Notes under the pieces: generated by a model | What the model saw: only the letters and a program-made list of their open reading frames with translations | Database searches by the model: none | What the model was told of the DNA's origin: nothing | Made by a program: the position numbers and the translations under genes | Shown here: piece by piece, positions 34,646 to 43,741 of the stretch | How the letters are laid out: the number at the start of each line of letters is the position of its first letter | Numbering within the stretch: the stretch's first letter is position 1 | DNA from: Streptomyces sp. NRRL F-525 | Lineage (GTDB): Bacteria; Actinomycetota; Actinomycetes; Streptomycetales; Streptomycetaceae | DNA: 64,000 bases | Assembly: GCF_000716605.1 (NCBI RefSeq) | Contig: NZ_JNXE01000020.1 | Location: forward strand, 1-64,000 | Reading direction: 5' to 3'

Positions 34646-35113
34646 TTACAGCGCCGCCAACTTACGGAAGTCCCAGGAAGTGAGCGTGTCCGGCGTCAGT
34701 CGTACCCACGCGTGCCGCCCGTCGTACGGCATCGCGTCCAGCCCGAAGTTCTTCTGGGCGAACAGCTTCTCCACGGGGACGAGTTCGGGATGCGGCTCGC
34801 CCGTGCGCGGGGCCTCGCCCACGAACTCGGCGGTGCCGGACAGTTCGACGCCCCGCAACTCGTCGTAGGCGTGGCCGCCGTCGACGACCACCGCGACGCG
34901 CGGGTCGCGGCGCAGGTCGGACCAGCGCTTGCTGCGGGTGATCGAGTACAGCCACAGGGAGGTGCCGTCCCAGGCGAACCAGAGGGGGCTCACGTGCGGG
35001 GCGCCGTCCGCGGAGAGGGTCGCGACACGGCAGGTGCGCTCGGTGGTGAGGAACTCGTCCAGTTCCTCGGGTGTCATCATGATCTTCCGGCCTCGACGCT
35101 GAGTGGCGGTCAT
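34646..35113 (-). CDS. Pyridoxamine 5'-phosphate oxidase family protein
   Basis: 155 residues, one split-barrel domain. FLTTERTCRVATLSADGAPHVSPLWFAWDG and WLYSITRSKRWSDLRRDPRVAVVVDGG are typical of small PPOX proteins that bind FMN or F420. Actinobacterial members of this size often use F420, but the cofactor cannot be assigned here. It converges on the LysR gene with nine bases between stops, leaving no room for a separate terminator. Confidence 0.87.
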   Translation of the reverse strand: MTATQRRGRKIMMTPEELDEFLTTERTCRVATLSADGAPHVSPLWFAWDGTSLWLYSITRSKRWSDLRRDPRVAVVVDGGHAYDELRGVELSGTAEFVGEAPRTGEPHPELVPVEKLFAQKNFGLDAMPYDGRHAWVRLTPDTLTSWDFRKLAAL

Positions 35114-35262
35114 GCGATCCCCTTCGGTGACGGAACGCGCGGCGGGCAGCCGCTTCTGACGGTGCGTCAGAATATGCGGCCGGAGGAACGTCGGCCGTCT
35201 TCCCTCCGCACGCGATGCTCGTTACTGTCGCCCGCCCCGGCCGTCGACGACAAGGGAGAGCC

Positions 35263-35913
35263 GTGCCGTCGCACGAACAACTCAGTGAGATCCTCGACAC
35301 GGTGAGCACTGCCCTGCTGACCGTCGAATGTCAACAGGGGGTGGTCGGACCGGACAGCGCGCTGCCCGAACTCGCCCTCGCCGCACGCCAGTCGGGCGCG
35401 CTCGCGAACGTGGCCCGACTCGTCGCCGCCGCGCACGAGAGCGGGGTGCAGGTGATCCACGCCGTCGCCGAACGCCGGCCGGACGGGCGCGGCGCGAACC
35501 GCAACGCCCGGCTGTTCCGCGCCGCCGAACGCCTGCCCGTGCAGCAGCTGTCGGGCACCACGGCGGTGCGCGTGGCGCCCCCGATCGAGGTCGCCGACGA
35601 GGACTTCGTCGTACGACGGCTGCACGGTCTGTCGCCGATCCAGGGCACCGACGTCGACGCGCTGCTGCGCAATCTCGGCTGCCGCACACTGATCGTCACC
35701 GGCGTCTCGGCCAACGTGGCCATCCCCAACGCGGTGTTCGACGCCGTCAACCGCGGCTACACCGTCGTCGTCCCCAGGGACGCCATCGCGGGGGTGCCCG
35801 CTGACTACACCCCCGCGATGATCCGCAACACCCTCGCATTGGTCGCCACGGTCGCGACCACGGACGAGGTGCTGGGCTGTCTCAAACGGCCGCGCAGGGC
35901 ACGTCGCGGCTGA
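35263..35913 (+). CDS. Isochorismatase-like cysteine hydrolase family protein lacking the catalytic Cys
   Basis: 216 residues from a GTG with AAGGGAGAG. The isochorismatase fold is recognisable: LLTVECQQGVVG at the start, FVVRRLHGLSP (Lys position held by Arg), and TLIVTGVSANVAIPNAVFDA. In active members the first stretch carries Asp (D-x-Q) and the last reads TNVCV with a nucleophile Cys. Here Glu replaces Asp and Ala replaces Cys. The protein is otherwise well preserved, so it may be a non-catalytic relative or use another chemistry. I recall Streptomyces homologues with the same changes. Confidence 0.82.
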   Translation: MPSHEQLSEILDTVSTALLTVECQQGVVGPDSALPELALAARQSGALANVARLVAAAHESGVQVIHAVAERRPDGRGANRNARLFRAAERLPVQQLSGTTAVRVAPPIEVADEDFVVRRLHGLSPIQGTDVDALLRNLGCRTLIVTGVSANVAIPNAVFDAVNRGYTVVVPRDAIAGVPADYTPAMIRNTLALVATVATTDEVLGCLKRPRRARRG

Positions 35914-35916
35914 CCG

Positions 35917-36393
35917 TCACGCCAGGGTGATCGAGTCCCCGGAGACGGTGATCTGCTCGGCGGGCAGGCCCTGCGTGGCCGGGCCCTTCTTGACGCTGCC
36001 GTCGGTGACGGAGAACTCGCTGCCGTGGCACGGGCAGACGATGGCCCCGCTGCTGATGCTGCTCACCGCACAGCCCTGGTGGGTGCACTTCGACGAGAAC
36101 GCCTTGTAGGTGCCCGCCGTCGGCTGGGTGACGACCACGCCCTGGCTGGCGAAGATCTTGCCGCCGCCCTCGGGGATGTCGGAGGTCTTCGCGAGTTCGG
36201 TGCCGCCCGCGTCACCCTGGGCGGTGGACGCGCCGGCCGTGCTGGTGGAACCCGAGGAGCTCGAGGTGTCCGACGACGAGTCGTCGCTGGACGAGCACGC
36301 GGTCAGCGCGACGGCGAGTCCCGCCGCGCCGACCGCCGCCAACGCGGTGCGACGGGACGGCGTGGTGACGGGTTCGAACGATTCGCTGGTCAT
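35917..36393 (-). CDS. Rieske (2Fe-2S) domain lipoprotein
   Basis: 158 residues. The export signal begins PSRRTALAAVGAAGLAVALTACSS, a twin-arginine-type n-region with a lipobox Cys, followed by a ~30-residue Ser/Thr/Asp spacer (SSSDDSSSDTSSSSGST). The C-terminal ~85 residues are a Rieske domain with both cluster motifs, CTHQGC and CPCHGS. It is likely an extracellular membrane-tethered electron carrier folded with its cluster before Tat export. No oxygenase or bc complex gene is adjacent. Its stop lies three bases from that of the isochorismatase-like gene. Confidence 0.92.
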   Translation of the reverse strand: MTSESFEPVTTPSRRTALAAVGAAGLAVALTACSSSDDSSSDTSSSSGSTSTAGASTAQGDAGGTELAKTSDIPEGGGKIFASQGVVVTQPTAGTYKAFSSKCTHQGCAVSSISSGAIVCPCHGSEFSVTDGSVKKGPATQGLPAEQITVSGDSITLA

Positions 36394-36994
36394 GCTGACG
36401 TTCCTTCCATGGGAAGCATGTGTGGGTCTGCAAAGGGGTACGAGGTGCGGGCGACCGTCGTTCAGACGGTGTCGAGAGCTTGGCCTGATCGAGATCAGGC
36501 AGACGTAAAACGTCCCTGTCGTTCAGCTGTCAGCCGCGCATAAGGCCTGTACAGGCACCTGCGACCCGGGGCGATACTTCAAGGAAGCCGTCGCGCCCCG
36601 GCCCGCCGAGGGCGGCTCGCGCCGGTCGGCTCCACGGTCGCCGCGAAGGTCTCGTTTACGTAGCGGTCCGCTCAGCGGACTCCCGTCGTTCGGGGTCCGG
36701 ACCGGTGGACCCAATAATGAGCCCACTCGATTCCAGGGGTGCCGCACAGAGGCGGCTTGATCCCGAAATGCCGCCGAAATATCGCCGCGAGAGCACCGAC
36801 CGTATCCGTCGGGCCCACGCAATGCTCAGGCCGATCTCCACAAGAGCCGGCCGAGCGGAACTTGAAGACTCTCCCGCAGTCCCCTGACATCGCGCGGACT
36901 TACACCACCGAGAAACCGCCATGACGGCGGCCTCCCCCCTCACCTCCGGTGAATCCCGCGTACCCCTTTACCGCCTCGACGCCGGAGGTCTCAG
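36394..36994. other. 601-base intergenic region with two palindromes
   Basis: No gene is supported; a minus frame at 36523-36822 has random codon use. GCCTGATCGAGATCAGGC (36483-36500, 8-bp arms) lies 90 bases before the Rieske gene and may be its operator. GTCCGCTCAGCGGAC (36666-36680, 7-bp arms) is 315 bases before the binding-protein gene. CCGCC/GGCGG forms a small leader hairpin near 36918-36935. GGAGG before 36995 is the ribosome site. The length suggests a regulated promoter for the peptide-transport operon. Confidence 0.6.
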
Positions 36995-38578
36995 ATGACA
37001 CGCACGCGCCTTCCTCTCACACGCACGCGCCTTCCTCTCACCTTCACGGCCGGTGCCGCCGCGCTGGCGTTCCTGACCACCGCTTGCGGTGGCGGAAACA
37101 GCGCTTCGTCCGGCACCGCGAAGGCCCAGGACCCGAACGTCCTGACCGTCGCCTCGGCCATCGCGCCCAACAGCCTGAACCCCGGGCTGGGCGGTTCCTC
37201 CGACCCCCAGCAGTACTTCTTCGAGCTGGCCTACGACACGCTGATCCGCCAGGCACCGGACGGGAAATACACGCCGGCCCTCGCGACCAAGTGGGGCTTC
37301 GTCGGTTCCGGCAGCAAGACCTTCGACATCACTCTGCGGTCCGGCGTGAAATTCAACGACGGCTCCGCACTCACCGCCACGGGCGTGAAGAATTCACTGC
37401 AGTACTACGCCAAGGCCGGCGGACCGCTCGCGGCGGACCTGGCCCCCGTGGGGGCGATCGACGTCGTTTCCGATCTCCAGCTCCGCATTCACCTGAAGAC
37501 GTCCGACCCGCTGCTGCCGCTCTATCTCTCCAGACCGACGACCGGCGAGATCATCAGCCCCATCGGCCTCAAGAAGACGGGCGAACTCGGCACCGCCACA
37601 CACGGCGCCGGACCCTATGTGATCGACAAGGCGCAGACCGTCTCCGGGCAGACCTACACCTACGTCCCCAACCCCACGTACTACGACAAGTCGCGCGTGC
37701 ACTGGAAAAAGGTCGTCGTCAAGGTCATCAAGGACGAGAACAGCACGCTCAGCGCTCTGCGTTCCGGAGAGGTCGACTACGCGCTCGGCGATTCCACGAC
37801 AGCGAAATCCGCGAAGTCCGCCGGATTCCAGGTCCTTTCGAGCCCTTACTCGATCATGGAGCTGATGATCCAGGACCGCGCGGGCACCATGGTCAAGGCA
37901 CTCGGTGACCTTCGGGTGCGGCAGGCCATGATGTACGGAATCAACCGGGACTCGATCGCCAAGGCCCTCTACGGAACGTACGCGAAGGGCTGGGACTATC
38001 CCGTTCTCGCGGGCACGAGCGGCTATACGCAGGGCAGTGAAGGGAAATACGCCTACGACGTCGCCAAGGCGAAGAAGCTGCTGGCGGAAGCGGGTTATCC
38101 CAACGGTTTCACCCTGCCCATCACCGTGAATCTCACCGGTGTCGGAGAGTCCCAGGCAGCGGAGGCCTTCGCCGCGGAAATGGCGAACATCGGGATCAAC
38201 GTGAAGATCAATGTCCCGGCGAACGTGAACGAACTCTTCTCCACCTACTCGAAGTACGCGGGCATGATGTTCGACTACGGCGACGGAATCTCCCCGCCGT
38301 ACGCCCAGGGAAACGACCTGCTGTACAGCTGGGGCAACCCGCTCAAGGTCAGCGACAAACAACTCGACACGCTCTACAGCCAGGCGGCCTCCGCACCGAC
38401 CGCCGAGCTCCAGGAGCAGGGCTGGCAGAAGTTCGAACAGCGCCTGTCCGACCTTTCCTGGACCATCCCGATGGTCTCCATGGAAAAGATCGTCTACGTA
38501 CGGCCCGGCCTGAAGGGCGTCGACCTCTCGACCACGAATCTCACACCCGACCTGACGTCGTTGTACGCCGCCAAGTGA
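36995..38578 (+). CDS. ABC transporter family 5 substrate-binding lipoprotein (peptide)
   Basis: 527 residues. Lipoprotein signal with lipobox LTTACGGG, then a family 5 solute-binding domain: LTVASAIAPNSLNPGLGG, FDITLRSGVKFNDGS and LRVRQAMMYGINRDSIAKALYG. It would bind oligopeptides, or nickel-type or other ligands, outside the cell for the transporter encoded next. The signal peptide starts with an exact 7-residue repeat (TRTRLPL twice), from a perfect 21-bp tandem duplication at 36998-37039. GGAGG seven bases upstream supports the ATG at 36995. It is the first gene of a five-gene operon. Confidence 0.92.
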   Translation: MTRTRLPLTRTRLPLTFTAGAAALAFLTTACGGGNSASSGTAKAQDPNVLTVASAIAPNSLNPGLGGSSDPQQYFFELAYDTLIRQAPDGKYTPALATKWGFVGSGSKTFDITLRSGVKFNDGSALTATGVKNSLQYYAKAGGPLAADLAPVGAIDVVSDLQLRIHLKTSDPLLPLYLSRPTTGEIISPIGLKKTGELGTATHGAGPYVIDKAQTVSGQTYTYVPNPTYYDKSRVHWKKVVVKVIKDENSTLSALRSGEVDYALGDSTTAKSAKSAGFQVLSSPYSIMELMIQDRAGTMVKALGDLRVRQAMMYGINRDSIAKALYGTYAKGWDYPVLAGTSGYTQGSEGKYAYDVAKAKKLLAEAGYPNGFTLPITVNLTGVGESQAAEAFAAEMANIGINVKINVPANVNELFSTYSKYAGMMFDYGDGISPPYAQGNDLLYSWGNPLKVSDKQLDTLYSQAASAPTAELQEQGWQKFEQRLSDLSWTIPMVSMEKIVYVRPGLKGVDLSTTNLTPDLTSLYAAK

Positions 38579-38602
38579 CCCTACGGAGAAAGGCTCCACG
38601 TC

Positions 38603-39544
38603 ATGTGGCGAACCAGCGGAATGCGGATCGTGCAGGCTGTGCCCCTGCTGCTTTTCGTCTCGGCGCTCACCTTCTTCCTCCAGCTGTTCATTCCCGGTGA
38701 CGCCGCCAAGTCCATCGGAGGTCTCAGCGCCTCACCCCAGTCGATCGCCGCGCTGCGGCACCGCCTCCACCTCGACCAGCCGGTCTGGGAGCGCTACTGG
38801 GCCTGGTTGACGGACGCGGTCCACGGCGACCTCGGGCGGTCGATCAGCAGCAACGAGTCGGTCGCCGGGTCGCTCAACACCCGGCTGGGGGTGACGCTCT
38901 CCCTGGTGATCGCCACCACTCTGCTCGCGCTGGTGATCGGAATCGTGCTGGGCATGGCCGGCGCCCGCGGCGGGCGCACCACGCGGATCGCCGCGGACAC
39001 CGCGTCCATCGCGGGCATGACCGTCCCCGCCTTCTGGGTCGGTCTGCTGGGCATCTGGGTCTTCAACACCCGGTTCGGCCTGCTGCCCGCGAACGGCTAC
39101 GTGTTCTTCGGGACGTCCGCCGGCGGCTGGCTGCGCTCGCTGCTGCTGCCGGTGGCCGCCCTGGCCTTCGCGCTGGTCACGGTGATCGCCAAGCAGACCC
39201 GGGAGCAGTTCGCCGACGTGCTGAGCCGGGATTTCGTACGGAATCTGCGGGCCAACGGCGTCAGCGAGTGGTCGATCCTCTTCAAGCACTCGCTACGGCA
39301 TGTCTCCGTCACGGTCCTGACCGTGGCGGGCAACAACCTCATCGGACTGCTCGGATCGGCCGTGGTGATCGAGGAACTCTTCGGCCTCCCCGGCCTCGGC
39401 AGCGCGGCCGTCACGGCCGCGTCCAGCGGCGACATCCCGGTCATCCAGGGAGTGGCGGTGTACTTCACGCTCATCGTCGTCGGCCTGAACCTCCTGCTCG
39501 ACCTCGCCATCGGCTGGCTCAACCCTCAGGCGGTCGCCGCATGA
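38603..39544 (+). CDS. ABC transporter permease (DppB-type)
   Basis: 313 residues with six membrane segments. It has the family 5 permease N-terminus (VPLLLFVSALTFFLQLFIPGDAA) and the coupling-loop EAA-type region (LRANGVSEWSILFKHSLRHV) that contacts the ATPase. GGAGAAAGG precedes the ATG. Its stop overlaps the next start (ATGA), so the downstream permease-ATPase is translationally coupled. It would form the channel together with the permease half of the next protein. Confidence 0.93.
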   Translation: MWRTSGMRIVQAVPLLLFVSALTFFLQLFIPGDAAKSIGGLSASPQSIAALRHRLHLDQPVWERYWAWLTDAVHGDLGRSISSNESVAGSLNTRLGVTLSLVIATTLLALVIGIVLGMAGARGGRTTRIAADTASIAGMTVPAFWVGLLGIWVFNTRFGLLPANGYVFFGTSAGGWLRSLLLPVAALAFALVTVIAKQTREQFADVLSRDFVRNLRANGVSEWSILFKHSLRHVSVTVLTVAGNNLIGLLGSAVVIEELFGLPGLGSAAVTAASSGDIPVIQGVAVYFTLIVVGLNLLLDLAIGWLNPQAVAA

Positions 39545-41547
39545 GCACACAGGAGACATCGATGACGAAACCCGGGCTTCCCCAGCAGACGGAGAACGCT
39601 CCCGCTTCGCCCGCCGCCACCCCGGCGCGCCCGCCGCACGAGTCCGGCCTCCGCCGCGCCCTGCGCCGGCCGCGTATCGCGATCCCGGCCGTGATCCTGG
39701 TCCTGGAACTGATCGCGTCGTTCGGCGCCCGCTGGCTCGCGCCGTACCCACCCCAGCAGGCGGACTTCACCGCCGCGTTGTCCGGCCCGAGCGCGAAACA
39801 CCTGCTCGGCACCGACCGGCTCGGCCGGGACGTGCTGTCGCGGCTGATGTACGGCGGCGCGGACACGTTCAAGGACATCGCGCTGGCCGTGGCGATCACC
39901 CTGGTGATCGCGGTCCCCCTGGGCCTGGTCATCGGCCTGCGCAGGGGCCGTATGGACGCGGTGCTGATGCGGCTGGCCGACGTGGTGATGTCGATCCCCG
40001 GCATCATCCTGCTGCTGATCGTGCTGGCCCTGTTCTCGCAGAGCATGACCGCGGCGATGATCGTGATCGGTCTGCTGTCGGTCCCCGGCATGATGCGCGT
40101 CGTCCGCTCGGCGTCGCTGACGGTCGGCCGCGAGACCTACGTCGCGGCGGCACAGGTGTCCGGCCTCAGCACCTGGCGCGTGGCCCGGCGGCACGTGCTG
40201 CCGCGGATCACCGGCCTGATCCTGGTCAACACGGCGCTGGCGTGCGCGAACACCCTGCTCATCGCGGCCGGCCTGAACTCCATCGGCCTCGGCGTCAAGC
40301 CGCCCGCCCCGTCCTGGGGCGGCATGATGGCCGACGCCGCCCAGACCCTGAACCAGAGCCTCTGGCTGGCCATCCCCACCGGCGGCCTGGTCGCCGTCAC
40401 GGCCGCCGCCCTGATCGTCCTCGGCGACGGCCTGCGCGACATGCTCGCCGAGCGCTGGTCCGGCGTCTCCCACGCGACCCCGACCCGGCGCCGCAAGGCA
40501 ACTGCCAAGACAGCGGCCCCTGTTGAGGTACCGGTGTCCGACGACGCCTGGCTGCTCGCCGAGCCGGATCCCGTCGTACGGCTCACCGGGGTGACCGTCA
40601 CCGCGGACACCCCGGAGGGCGAGGTCGCTCTGATCAGCGACGTGAGCCTGTCCGTGGGGCAGGGCCGCACGGTCGGACTGGTCGGCGAGTCCGGCTGCGG
40701 GAAGTCCATGACCGGGCTGGCGCTGCTCGGCATGCTGCCGAACGGAGCCCGTATCTCCTCGGGCACGGTCGAGATCGACGGCACCGACGTCACCTCGTTC
40801 GATGTGGCCCGGTGGCGGGACCTGCGCGGCGGCACCATCGCCTTCATCTCGCAGGAGCCCATGGTCGGCCTCGACCCCCTGTTCACCATCGGCAACCTGC
40901 TGCGCGAGGCGGTGCGCACCCACGAGCGGCTCTCCCGCAAGGAGGCCACCCGCCGGGTCCGTGAACTGCTCGCCCAGGTCCAACTCCCCGATCCCGACCG
41001 GGTGATGAAGCTGCGCCCCTCGCAGATCTCGGGCGGCATGGCACAGCGCGTCTCCATCGCCGTCGCCCTGGCGGGACGCCCGCGCATCCTCGTCGCCGAC
41101 GAACCGACCACCGCCCTCGACGTCACCGTCCAGCGCGAGATCGTCCAGTTGCTGCGCACCATCCAGCGGGACACGGGCATGGCCCTGCTGATGATCAGCC
41201 ACGACTGGGACGTCATCGCCGAGGCCTGCGACACCGCCCTGGTCATGTACGCGGGCCAGGTGGTGGAAGCCGGTCCGACCGAACGCGTCATGACCGCGCC
41301 GCTGCACCCGTACACCCGCAAGCTGCTCGCCGCGAACCCCCGCCTGGCGACGGTCGGCGAGCCCATCCCGACCATCCCCGGCACCGTGCCGCCCCCGGGG
41401 CAGTGGCCCGTCGGCTGCCACTTCGCCGACCGGTGTCCCGACCGCGTCGACCGGTGCACCGAGGCGCCGGTCGTCCTGATACAGCCCGGCGAACTGGGCG
41501 TGGCCCGCTGTCTGTTGGTGGGCGAAGAGCTGGAGGTGTCCTCGTGA
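39541..41547 (+). CDS. Fused ABC permease (DppC-type) and ATP-binding protein (DppD-type)
   Basis: 668 residues. Residues ~35-300 are a DppC-type permease (LLGTDRLGRDVLSRLMYG, coupling loop YVAAAQVSGLSTWRVARRH). A ~35-residue linker leads to a full ATPase (~345-668) with Walker A GESGCGKS, signature SGGMAQRVSIA, Walker B ILVADEPTTALD and the C-terminal oligopeptide motif HPYTRKLLAA plus a Cys-rich GCHFADRCPDRVDRC. The fusion is in one frame with no sign of error, and it is a known actinobacterial arrangement. It overlaps both neighbours by four bases. Together with the next ATPase it would give a heterodimeric motor. Confidence 0.93.
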   Translation: MSTQETSMTKPGLPQQTENAPASPAATPARPPHESGLRRALRRPRIAIPAVILVLELIASFGARWLAPYPPQQADFTAALSGPSAKHLLGTDRLGRDVLSRLMYGGADTFKDIALAVAITLVIAVPLGLVIGLRRGRMDAVLMRLADVVMSIPGIILLLIVLALFSQSMTAAMIVIGLLSVPGMMRVVRSASLTVGRETYVAAAQVSGLSTWRVARRHVLPRITGLILVNTALACANTLLIAAGLNSIGLGVKPPAPSWGGMMADAAQTLNQSLWLAIPTGGLVAVTAAALIVLGDGLRDMLAERWSGVSHATPTRRRKATAKTAAPVEVPVSDDAWLLAEPDPVVRLTGVTVTADTPEGEVALISDVSLSVGQGRTVGLVGESGCGKSMTGLALLGMLPNGARISSGTVEIDGTDVTSFDVARWRDLRGGTIAFISQEPMVGLDPLFTIGNLLREAVRTHERLSRKEATRRVRELLAQVQLPDPDRVMKLRPSQISGGMAQRVSIAVALAGRPRILVADEPTTALDVTVQREIVQLLRTIQRDTGMALLMISHDWDVIAEACDTALVMYAGQVVEAGPTERVMTAPLHPYTRKLLAANPRLATVGEPIPTIPGTVPPPGQWPVGCHFADRCPDRVDRCTEAPVVLIQPGELGVARCLLVGEELEVSS

Positions 41548-42335
41548 GCACGACCGCACGGCCGCTGCTCGACATCCGCGACCTGTCGGTGTCGTACCAC
41601 CGCGCCGGCAAGGGCACCCCGGCCATCCGGGACGTGTCCCTGGACATCCGGCCGGGCGAGACCGTCGCCCTGGTCGGGGAGTCCGGTTCCGGCAAGTCCA
41701 CCCTGGGCCGGGCCGTGCTCGGCCTGACGGCGGTCACGCAGGGCACGATCCTGTTCGACGGCCAGGACATCACCCACGCCCGCGGGGCCCGGCGCCGAGA
41801 ACTGAGCAAGAGCGTTCAGGCCGTCTTCCAGGACCCCAACGGCTCGCTCAACCCGGCCCTGACCGTCGGCCAGACCCTGGCCGAACCGCTGCTCGTGCAC
41901 GCCCGTGACGAACGGGCCGTAGTCCACGAGCGGGTACGGGAGGTGCTGGCGCTGGTGGGGCTGCCGCCCGAGGCGGCCGACCGCTATCCGCGCCAGTTCT
42001 CCGGCGGGCAGCGGCAACGGATCGCGATCGCCCGGGCGTTGGTGATGGCACCGAAACTCATCGTGTGCGACGAGCCCGTCAGCGCGCTCGACCTGTCGGT
42101 CCAGGCACAGATCCTGAACCTCTTCAGCGACCTCCAGCGGGAGACGGGCGTCAGCTACCTGTTCATCTCCCACGACCTCGCCGTGGTCCGCCACCTCGCC
42201 CAGCAGATCGTCGTCCTCTATCGCGGTGACGTGGTGGAACAGGGCACGACCGAGGACGTCTACGCGGATGCCCAACACCCGTACACACGAAGGCTGTTGG
42301 CGGCGGCCGGGGTCACGTCCGTCTCCGCCCGCTGA
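41544..42335 (+). CDS. ABC transporter ATP-binding protein (DppF-type)
   Basis: 263 residues from a GTG overlapping the previous stop. Walker A GESGSGKST, signature FSGGQRQRIAIARAL, Walker B LIVCDEPVSALD and H-loop FISHDLAVV are all present. It is the second ATPase of the peptide importer. It stops 38 bases before the hydrolase gene, which has its own GGAGG site and probably shares the transcript. Confidence 0.93.
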   Translation: MSTTARPLLDIRDLSVSYHRAGKGTPAIRDVSLDIRPGETVALVGESGSGKSTLGRAVLGLTAVTQGTILFDGQDITHARGARRRELSKSVQAVFQDPNGSLNPALTVGQTLAEPLLVHARDERAVVHERVREVLALVGLPPEAADRYPRQFSGGQRQRIAIARALVMAPKLIVCDEPVSALDLSVQAQILNLFSDLQRETGVSYLFISHDLAVVRHLAQQIVVLYRGDVVEQGTTEDVYADAQHPYTRRLLAAAGVTSVSAR

Positions 42336-42372
42336 CGCAGGCAGCACCCAACTCCCGTACACGGAGGCACAC

Positions 42373-43626
42373 ATGCAGCAGTTCGCCGAGCGTCTCGGCA
42401 TCACCAAGCCCCCGGAACAGTCCGGCTTCAGCGCCGAACGGCTGGGCCGGATCGCCGAGTTCTTCGACCGGCAGACGGACCGCGGGGTCATTCCCGGATG
42501 GTCGGCGGTCGTCGCCCGCGACGGAGAACCCGTGTACGCGGCGGGCGGCGGACTCCGGGACCTCGAACACGGGCTCCCGGTCGAACCCGGAACGCTGTGG
42601 CGGCTGTACTCCATGACCAAACCGGTGACGTCCGTCGCCGCCATGATGCTGGTGGAGCGCGGCCTGCTCGGACTCGACGACCCGGTCAGCGCCTACATCC
42701 CCGAGTTCGCGGACATGCGCGTGTACGACGGCGGGTCCCCGGCGAGTGTCCGGACCCGCCCGGCCGCCCACCCGGTGACCGTGGGCCAACTCCTCACGCA
42801 CACCGCCGGGTTGACTCTCGGGCTGGCCCACATGGACCCGGTGGACGCGCTGTACCGCGAGGCGGGCCACGACGTACTCCCCTTGCCGGGCACGACACTT
42901 GAGCAGATGTGTGCCGAAGTGGGCGCGCTGCCGCTGCTGTTCGAACCGGGCACCGCGTGGAACTACTCCCTCGCCGTCGACGTGCTGGGCCGGATCATCG
43001 AGGTCTGCAGCGGCCAGAGTCTCGACACCTTCATGGAGACGAACGTGCTCGGCCCGCTCGGGATGACCGACACGACGTTCTCGCTCGCCCCCGAACGCGT
43101 GCCGGACCTCGCGGAGATCTACAGCCCGGAACCCGACTCGGGCCGCCTCGCCGTGAACCAGGAACTGCGGCCCACCTTCCGCCGACCCGCGGAGTTCCCC
43201 TCCGGCAGCGGCGTTCCCGGACTGGTGTCGACCCTGGCGGACTACCACCGGTTCGCGGCCATGCTCGTACGCGGCGGCGAACTGGACGGCGAGCGGCTGC
43301 TCGGCCCCCGCACGCTCGGGCTCATGACGGCCAACCACCTGCCCGGCGGCGCCGACATCAACTCCTTCGGGCAGTACCCCGACGACGAGCACCGCGGCTG
43401 CGGCTTCGGGCTGGGGTTCTACGTCGTCACGGACCCCGTGGTCGCGGGTTCGTTCGGCAACAAGGGGGAGTTCGGCTGGTCCGGCGCGGCGAACACCCAC
43501 TTCTTCGTGGACCCGGTCGACGGCGTCACGGCCGTGTTCTGCACCCAGGTCGTCACCTGGGGCAAGCACCGACCGCCGCTGCGCCGCCAGCTGCGGAACC
43601 TCGTGTACCAGGCCATGACCAGCTGA
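42373..43626 (+). CDS. Serine hydrolase, class C beta-lactamase fold
   Basis: 417 residues, no signal peptide. The nucleophile motif S80-x-x-K83 is in LYSMTKPV. The second motif is WNYSLAVD, with Tyr but no Asn, and the third region is FGWSGAANTHFF instead of the usual KTG. These changes fit esterase or D-peptidase relatives more than a true beta-lactamase. As the last gene of a peptide-import operon it may cleave imported D-amino acid peptides or esters in the cytoplasm. GGAGG precedes the ATG. Confidence 0.88.
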   Translation: MQQFAERLGITKPPEQSGFSAERLGRIAEFFDRQTDRGVIPGWSAVVARDGEPVYAAGGGLRDLEHGLPVEPGTLWRLYSMTKPVTSVAAMMLVERGLLGLDDPVSAYIPEFADMRVYDGGSPASVRTRPAAHPVTVGQLLTHTAGLTLGLAHMDPVDALYREAGHDVLPLPGTTLEQMCAEVGALPLLFEPGTAWNYSLAVDVLGRIIEVCSGQSLDTFMETNVLGPLGMTDTTFSLAPERVPDLAEIYSPEPDSGRLAVNQELRPTFRRPAEFPSGSGVPGLVSTLADYHRFAAMLVRGGELDGERLLGPRTLGLMTANHLPGGADINSFGQYPDDEHRGCGFGLGFYVVTDPVVAGSFGNKGEFGWSGAANTHFFVDPVDGVTAVFCTQVVTWGKHRPPLRRQLRNLVYQAMTS

Positions 43627-43741
43627 TCCCGTCTCCCGCGGTCAGGACGCGGTGGCCCCGTGATCACCCCCCGCTACCATGGGCAGCCGAAACTCCCCGG
43701 ACTCTCCCCGGGACCGCAGACGAGACGGATGGCCCGGGAAC

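Noticed and set aside
36523..36822. 99-codon minus frame in the gap before the peptide-transport operon
   Set aside because: Random codon use and no similarity or ribosome site. The gap reads as a control region.
40137..42644. Minus-strand open frame of 835 codons opposite the peptide-transport ATPases
   Set aside because: Ser/Arg/Thr-rich translation with no motifs. The plus strand has Walker and ABC signature motifs throughout.
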